From assembly GCA_944474755.1 (NCBI GenBank), contig OX104119.1, forward strand, positions 2,405,075 to 2,469,074: a stretch of DNA of 64,000 nucleotides. Reading direction: 5' to 3'. The notes beneath the pieces are model-generated. The model was not told the origin of the DNA. It saw nothing but the letters and a program-made list of their open reading frames with translations, and did not search any database. How positions within the stretch are numbered: the first letter of the stretch is position 1; each line of letters starts with the position of its first letter. Positions 57,355-64,000 of this stretch are shown in pieces. The stretch comes from Limnoperna fortunei (Eukaryota; Mollusca; Bivalvia; Mytilida; Modiolidae). The position numbers and the translations under genes are program-made.

Positions 57355-57607
57355 CGGGAATATTTGAAGATTGAAGAATAGCCAAATTTGTGAAAAAATT
57401 TGTGTAAATTTTTGTTTTCACACTTGTTTCTGTACCTTGGCAGCATACATTTTTCATGTTTAATTTATTTCTTTGAAATATTTTTTTCTACTTTATTTAT
57501 TATAATTTGTTACATTTTTGGCTAATGACTGTTATCTTTACAAGATTGAAACTGAGTCATTTTACTTCACATAACCCTTTTTTATCAAATGCAATAAAAT
57601 ATATGAA

Positions 57608-59893
57608 CTCATCGTGTCCTTCCCACTAAACGTGTCCGATCCGAGCAAACGTGTCCGATTGACGTCAGTCCTCGACCAATCGTGTCCTGTTAATTTCTGC
57701 ACGCCGAAACGTGTCCGATTTGTATCGTATAGAGACGTGTCTGTTCTCTGTTGTACGCAGTCGTATCAATTTGACTCCTTTACACCGAAATGTGCCCAAT
57801 TCGTATCGTCTAGATGTGTTTTATCTCTATTGTATGCCAAAACGTGTCCAGTTTGGCTTAACCTTAACTGCCAACGTGCTGTTCGAACCTGGTCACTTGA
57901 AAAAGTTTATTGGAATGATTTGTGTATAATAGTTTGGCTGTTTTCATTGTTACTTGTCACAAGCTCATTTATCTCACTGAGAACTGGACACCAAGATATA
58001 GCTGAAAGATTGTTGAAAGTGGCGTTAAACACCATATAATTTAATTTCCATTGTGAGCTGAATTTGATTGGTTAATTCAAATCGAGCAACCCATATTATC
58101 AGATATAACCTGCGTGAACTATGACCTATTCCTACGCCAAAAATAAATTCAAATAGTTCCATGACGTCATCGACGTTTTTACCATACAAATTTCTAAAAT
58201 TTATTTCACGATATGCGGTAATTTTAGTATAGGTCAATTGGTTTCTGTATAAGTTCCTACTTAAGTTTTAATATAAGAACTATACATAACAATTTATATT
58301 CTGGATTGTTTTCATAATGAACCTTTTCTTTTGTGCATGGGTTAATGTGTAGTAAAAGTCAAGAACAATTATATCTTGCGTACCCAACATATGATTACAC
58401 AATACACGGAAAATTAACCATTTGTATTAAGTAACCTTTACATTCATTTTTGTTATTTCAAACCTATTAATTTGGAAACAATAATATAACATTGTCTTTT
58501 ATTATGTACACTATTTTTCATTTGTTTAGCATTGTTCCTTTCTTATTATATGTACTATTCTCCAGACACTACTGGAAAATGCACGTGTCCTTTCGCCCAT
58601 TGCAATTTCTCCATCTCTGGAATAGTAAATCACATTTGGCTTTCCGTGTTTTTCTCCAAGCATCTGTACAGTATATACTAAGGTTGCATAAAAACACATT
58701 TTTTTAATTTCGGCTCAATTAAATTTACCAGTATAAAGATACCAAAAATTGCGCCTGGTCTAATTTATTGGTTTCTTAAAAAGGATTCTTATGTGTTCTC
58801 TTTCAACCGGAAACACTGCATGCCGTATGCTCTCGCATATGATGTCAAATTTTCTATTGTCCGCGGCGTGGTTTGTCGTTATCAACTCCAATATAGTAAG
58901 TGTTGACGTATTGTGGAGAGGATTTTTGCGTGACAAATGAAAACTGCTTACGACGCATGGTTCAGCTTATGCTCCTTTTGTATATCAAGAAGGGTACTTC
59001 TTGAAATCAACAATTATTTATAACAGATATTCAGCGTTTTGAAAAATGGCGGTTTTAAAATTTTGAAGGAGCGATTTTCCACACTAAAATTTGACCTTAA
59101 TTAGAACGGAAGAGTACTTTAGGAACAATCGATTGTTGTCTATCTGAAATTCTTCGGGTGATGTCGTCTGCAGTTAAGGCGAGAAAAGTCTCGCGGTATG
59201 TCCAAATACCATTGAACGTCACGAAAACAGACGAACATTTGTAAACAACGCTAGGTCCCTTTAGAAACAAAAATGGCTGACTTATTATGTAAAACTCCCG
59301 TAGCAAAAGTTATGGGCGATTTGTAACAACTAAACAACAGAGGCATAGTATAAAACATGGACATGTTATCGTAACTAAATTTGTTTCTACTGGATATTCG
59401 TGATAAAAAAGTAAAATATGAAATAATAAAAAATGCAAGCAAAATATTGTTTCGTGCAAGTTTGCATATTTTCGGAAAACTTTTGGGGGTTTCGTTGTCG
59501 AAGAAATACAGCAGCAGATATTGTGTTATCATTCTTCCAGAATACATTCTTTTAAATGCTATTTTCCAAGGTACTCACTTTGGAATTTCATCTTTAAGCT
59601 TTGTAGACTGTTTGATGTCCGATATTTGCGACCACAATACCTCAGCATTAACATCCTTAGACAATGGCTTCGAACTCTTACTTTTCTTTTAATCAGAATA
59701 AAAACTTCGTCTTTAACCGTTCCATCAATCTCTGTTTTAAAAAAGTACGTTGTTGACGTCATGGAGTTTGTAATATGCCATTGAAGTCACAATAAACGGA
59801 GACGTTTCAGCGTGTAAACGCTTTAGACACGTTTCTGCGTAAGGTGACACGTTTGGGCGGATCGAACACGTTTGGGGGGAAGGACACGTTTGG
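57608..59893. mobile_element. 2.3-kb TIR element with acgtgtcc motifs
   Basis: The left end cgtgtccttcccactaaacg + tgtccgatccgagcaaacgtgtcc and the complement of the right end (cgtgtccttccccccaaacg + tgttcgatccgcccaaacgtgtc) match over about 45 bp. The aaacgtgtcc motif recurs at both ends: left at 57613, 57631, 57649, 57682 and 57710, with variants to about 57850; right at 59815-59893. The interior has a SINE tail (57975-58040). No transposase frame is recognised. A 69-codon minus-strand frame at 59097-59306 looks orderly but is unassigned. Confidence 0.72.
57975..58040 (+). mobile_element. SINE 3' fragment
   Basis: tgagaactggacaccaagat + atagctgaaagattgttgaa + agtggcgttaaacaccat is the 3' end of the SINE family, placed inside the acgtgtcc element. 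Confidence 0.75.
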
Positions 59894-60454
59894 AAGTGTT
59901 ACAAATATATAAGAGGTAGTTACTTAAATACTTCCGATAAAAGATTAACAGTGTAAATCACAGTTAAAGGTTAACCAATGTCTACTTAAAATTATTAAAA
60001 TTAATACGGCACCGAGAACTCAAAGGAAAAGACTTTGGAGTGTTGTACTCACGAGAAATCAAAACGAAATGTCTTTAAACAAACATAAGCACTTGCATAT
60101 ATATACTTTGTTAACTCAGGAATCAACAAATTATTAACACTATGCTACGTATCAATGGATCTGCTTGGTCAACTGGGTAGTCTGCCTGCATGGAATAAGA
60201 TTCTGGTGTCGTTCAGTCAAAAACGTATGGCTCGTCTTTCAAATCTTCCTTTGAAGCGTTTCATTCAAACAGTCTTATCAAATGTCTAAAACGAGGGTTG
60301 ATAAATAACTTTTCCAATGGCGATAAAGGTCTTTCAGGTCCCCGTTTTCTTTAGATTTTCACTTTATTTATTTTTTTGAAGTTGCATTCTATCAATGTAA
60401 GGTTTTGCAGGTGTTATGGTGTAGCAAGTGGTCTCTATATCAGTTTACCATTGA
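59894..60454. other. No recognised gene
   Basis: AT-rich, without legible exon or repeat structure. Confidence 0.35.
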
Positions 60455-61720
60455 CATAAAATGTTTTCCATGTGGCCCATTAATTTTCCCCAGTTTATTT
60501 ATAGTTTGTTAACTTGTGTTTGTCCTGCATATATGTGAAATAGTGTTCGCTAGACCTTAATCAATTAGTTCATCAATTAAGTATACATCTTTTTTTTTTC
60601 TTTCATTGCGTTGTTCAATTATCACTTACTGTACAAGATCCTGAATGCATTTTAACACGTTTTCGGTTTCTATTTTTGCGGTCGAACATCCATACTGCAC
60701 ATTGAGTTATTGTGTGCAAGACAAATTATCTTGAAGGATGTAATCTATCAGTATCAGATGGTATGTGTTCAAAAGAGGCTTGGGTGGTAAAGCGGACATA
60801 AATCGTGAGGGGGAGAGAAATAACTGATGGTGTATCATTAACTTATTTAGGATAGTTTTATGACCAGGATATTCATTCTCTGTCAATGTTTTACGGTCCA
60901 TTAGTTTTTAAAGTAACAATTTATGGGAAGATATTGCATAAACAAATCATATATAATTTTCTCAAGGTAGTATAACCAGCATGATCAAGGTAGGTTTTTT
61001 TAATTGTGCTGAATACACCCTTCAAAAAATTGTATACTTTTAAACTGCGTCCAGTTTTAATAGCAAAGTGAAACTCCTACGTACAAAATATACTAGGGAC
61101 TCTTCATTATGAAAGTTGACGCATCTGTAATACGAAATTGAGACTATTTTAAAATTAAACATAACACTGCATACAGAATTGCGCACAATATAAAGCGTTT
61201 AATGATCATTTAATTAATGTTGAAATTTTAATTATTTAATACCTAAAAATGTATATAGATATCTAAAATAATAGCGAGACATCCCCCAGTTTGGTTGTGT
61301 ATTCAATGCTTGCTGGTTCTTTTTTGGCTGGATTTTAGTAAAAAATATTGAAATTTATATTTTTATAATCAATATTCATGGACAATGTCAAAAGCCACAT
61401 AACATTTTCAGATATTTATTACGATATTACTGGTCTATACGACTTATCAAGAACCATCATCTACAGTCAGTAATAACCAAACAGTTACGCAGATCTGCTG
61501 CGATAAAATATGTGTCGGCTTATCGTGCGAACAAATAGTACAAAGATACCAGGGACTGTTTTACACAGAGAAGACAATTGATCAGATGGTAGGAAACTTC
61601 AACGAATTGCAGCGCCAGGAGTCGACTTATATGGTAAAGCCGGCTTCGAAACAAATTTCAGTCCTAAAATTTAACATAGAGGACACTGATTTCGACAAAT
61701 GTTGTCCCACGTGAGTAGAT
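60455..61720 (+). other. Duplicated segment, copy 2
   Basis: It matches copy 1 (52.8-54.9 kb) in the same order and orientation, with roughly 70% similarity by eye and many indels. It lacks the Penelope-like insert. It carries the only intact version of the exon-like frame (61412-61710). Confidence 0.7.
61412..61710 (+). CDS. Candidate exon: cysteine-rich, secreted-like, unknown
   Basis: After acceptor cattttcag, 299 nt are open in one frame and end at CCCAC|GTGAGT, a consensus-like donor (phase 0 in, phase 2 out). It codes for a short hydrophobic start (IFITILLVYTTYQEP), then TQICCDKICVGLSCEQIVQR, then KQISVLKFNIEDTDFDKCC. The hydrophobic start followed by polar sequence and six Cys suggests a secreted protein whose signal peptide begins in an upstream exon, but none was found. 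Copy 1 of the segment has stops and an insertion at the same place. The downstream exon was not found. The family is not recognised. Confidence 0.4.
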
Positions 61721-61794
61721 TCTGTAAATGATGTAATAAGTTGTAATAGTTGACAAAGTTAAAACGATGTTATGTTTGTTTGTTTTTGTTTAAG

Positions 61795-61930
61795 ACATAA
61801 ATTATTGCAAGCGGCTTTTAGGCGAATTACAACACCATAGTCAGACCTTATATTTGTAAATATTTCATACAGAGCGATAGCGATGTATAAAATAAATTCA
61901 AATATAAGGACTGACAACGTTCGATGTCGC
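61795..61930. repeat. Worn relative of the R2 palindrome
   Basis: aaattattgcaagcggcttt, agtcagaccttatatttg and gagcgatagcgatgtataaa with the inverted caaatataaggactgac correspond to the end of R2 at 32.6-32.8 kb. The 141-codon minus-strand frame (61759-62184) runs through it and is not supported. Confidence 0.5.
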
Positions 61931-62316
61931 ATAAATTTAACTATCAAGATTGGAGAAAATCGATAGTCCAAGAGTACTAATGTACGATTTTGTTTCTCTA
62001 ATTTTAAAAAGCAGTAAATTGGTGAAACGAAATACCAATTGTTCCAACCCAGTGTTATGGCCATGACTTGAATAAGGCGGAAAATGGAATTCGTTTTATT
62101 AATGACGTTAATGTTGTTAATAAACAGATGAGAGCCACATAAGAACTGTTCACACATGTCAAGGGGTTTGAATATTACGTACAAATTACAGAAAAATTCT
62201 TAAATCACTTTTTTCTAATAATTTATATGTTAAAAATGGTTTAATGGAGGATCTGTTTTGGTGTCAGGTGTAAGCCCAAACTTATCTGAATACTTTAATT
62301 ATCTGTTTTAATTGAT

Positions 62317-62385
62317 TAATTGATTGAATGATTGATTGATTGTTGTTTAACGTCCAGCAAGCAATATTTCAGCTGTATTCAGGAC
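62317..62385 (-). mobile_element. SINE-type 3' end with attg tail
   Basis: gattgattgattgttgttta + acgtccagcaagcaatattt + cagctgtattcagg is the reverse of a tail that recurs at 52880 and 60540. It differs from the SINE at 45.7 kb by the tail and the gctcgctgg words, so it is probably a second family or subfamily. Confidence 0.55.
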
Positions 62386-62570
62386 TTTATTGTTATATCA
62401 CTGTGCAATCTACTTGTTTCATCTTTACTACACAAGTATTCGAATGGCCAATGATAACAATAACATCAGTATAATGTCATGTAATTATTGTTTTCAGATT
62501 CCATACATATTTTATAGTCAGTTCTCTATATAATATATATGGACAGCTTAGATTCATCATTAACCTAACG

Positions 62571-62845
62571 CAATGGAACCCTCCGATGTATCAGTTTATA
62601 CCACAAGGTGTTTGTGTGTAAGTACAAATAATGACTTCAATGGATCCCTCCGATGTATCAGTTTATACCACAAGGTGTTTGTGTGTAAGTACTAATAATG
62701 ACTTCAATGGATTCCTTCGATGTATCAGTTTATACCACAAGGTGTTTGTGTGTAAGTACTAATAATGACTTCAATGGATTCCTCCGATGTATCAGTTTAT
62801 ACCACAAGGTGTTTGTATGTAAGTACTAATAATGACTTCAATTGT
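62571..62845. repeat. 67-bp tandem array, 4 units
   Basis: Unit words: caatggattcctccgatgta, tcagtttataccacaaggtg, tttgtgtgtaagtactaata and atgactt. Starts (cgatgta) are at 62584, 62651, 62718 and 62785, exactly 67 bp apart, with one to three differences per unit. Same length as the 44.5-kb array but unrelated sequence. Confidence 0.93.
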
Positions 62846-64000
62846 CAGCTAAAATTGTCTGTGGCCAGTCTTTTGTCAGTATAAACTGACCGAAAAAATT
62901 GTGTTACATGTGTATAGGTGATATCATTAATTATTGAACAAGAATTTATTGGTATTGTGATGGGTTACGTTGGTGTAGAGAAACACTAATTACATCCCTT
63001 AAGGTTTTTAGGCGTTTATCATAAAAAATACATTTTGTAGTTTTCTATGTACACCACGATCAACAGGACTATTTTGTTTCTGACCTTGATGCTTTCTTAT
63101 ATATTTTGAAATTTGATTTTCCTATTTAATCTATTTTGTCTACTGATATAAATATACCAGTAGCTGAAAGTTTGTTCCCAATACTAACCGATATAATAAC
63201 AACGTAGAACAATACAGTCAAAAAATATATTTTTATATTTAAGGTTTGGTTTTGGATCTTGCAATGACTGCAGACAGAAACAAAGATTACAACAATTGTT
63301 GGCTGTCGATTCGACGTCATTTCCGCCACAACTTGTGTTCGACTGGTTTTACATCAACTCATATTGTTCTTGTAATCAATTGTAACATATAATTGCTAGC
63401 CAAAGGTCGGGCAATCTATTATGAATAAGGGAGTGCACATGTAAATTATCAATCGTTGTTTTAGTTTAGATTTCAATATGTATAATGATTAAACTTATCA
63501 GTTAGAAATGTTTCTAATGAGGCCATCATACGACATAACGTTGGAAATGACGTAAGTTCCTCCGTCGTTACATGGTTTTGACTGCCGTTTAGTTAATGTA
63601 TAACTCGTTTCTTGATGACTTTCCACAGCGGCATTTTTTTTTAACACAAATACTTAGTAATTCTAGGCTTTTGACTGCTATTTAGATAATGTATACTATG
63701 GTTTCTTTGCCTCTCCACGATAGTGTCTTTTCAACAATAACTTTCACTCGTTCATCAAAGGAGAATATTATTGAATTCTTTTTCTCGATTTAAATAAAAA
63801 TGTTACCTGGACCGAAACTGATTGATTGATTAATTGACGAAAAGAAGATAGGCAAAAATTCGTCAACCTACACCGCATAGAACAAAATGTCCACTGCGAA
63901 CATAAAAGTTTACAGAGGGTCACGGTGGTCGTATGGTTACGAAAGTTAGCTAACTACTTTTTATCACGTGTGCTACGGTGGCCAAATAGTTAAGAAAGTT
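62846..64000. other. Right edge: no recognised gene
   Basis: AT-rich. A 67-codon minus-strand frame (63126-63329) starts MAEMTSNRQPTIVVIF with a fair start context and a hydrophobic stretch, but has no splice or domain support. Confidence 0.35.

Noticed and set aside
57614..58039. 141-codon frame with repeated CP.RVRF-type words
   Set aside because: It is produced by the acgtgtcc motif array at the end of a TIR element and finishes in a SINE fragment.
61759..62184. 141-codon minus-strand frame
   Set aside because: Half of it lies on a worn copy of the R2 palindrome; a similar frame appears at the 32.6-kb copy only because of the repeat.

Overview
This window is AT-rich eukaryotic nuclear DNA. 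It has introns with consensus splice sites, tRNA-derived SINEs, LINE and Penelope-like reverse-transcriptase debris, many terminal-inverted-repeat (TIR) elements and long satellite or minisatellite arrays. The SINE with its repeated gtttgtttgaatgg tail, and the tandem-core elements with flanks like bivalve 'pearl'/Helentron repeats, point to a bivalve mollusc, most likely a mussel-like (mytilid) one. That assignment comes from remembered repeat families, not a search. Most short ORFs here are chance or lie in repeats.

One convincing protein-coding gene runs on the minus strand across the left 14 kb. Exon 13656-14347 carries a cysteine/histidine-rich region and a HEPN-type domain with an RNHSFAH motif. 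A 37-nt microexon (8768-8804) and an Ig I-set exon (2231-2488) follow. The three exons agree in reading phase (0/0, then 1/1), which is strong evidence that they belong together. A possible terminal exon lies at 1417-1574. The introns hold three pearl-like tandem-core elements (5.27-5.95, 6.63-8.44 and 9.25-9.93 kb) and a 3.4-kb minisatellite with 56/52-bp units (10.16-13.55 kb).

From 14.5 to 23 kb there are MITEs, a large 5.1-kb TIR structure (17466-22546), a ~155-bp satellite and two related exon-like fragments. From 23 to 31 kb there is a cluster of TIR elements. Three start with CAGGG and have 5-bp target duplications (one nested in a SINE, one nested in another), and a fourth is flanked by TA and has CCACGGTGG-type subterminal motifs. 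From 31.5 to 38.5 kb there are perfect hairpins, related TIR elements and a LINE fragment. A second LINE (38.98-41.5 kb) is split by a truncated Penelope-like insertion with a 6-bp target duplication. From 42 to 51 kb there are SINEs, a third LINE fragment, a Tc1-like 3' fragment and a 2.5-kb decayed repeat field containing a fresh 81-bp array. From 52.8 to 62 kb there are two diverged copies of one segment, of which only the second keeps an open cysteine-rich exon, plus a decayed Tc1/mariner transposase and a 2.3-kb TIR element with ACGTGTCC motifs. The last 2 kb hold a 67-bp array and no recognised gene.

No bacterial operon, rRNA, genuine tRNA, CRISPR or virus is seen. The most biologically interesting object is the HEPN-microexon-Ig gene. 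The most striking structural ones are the CAGGG elements with end-specific motif arrays, the recently duplicated minisatellite block and the perfect 84-bp hairpin.
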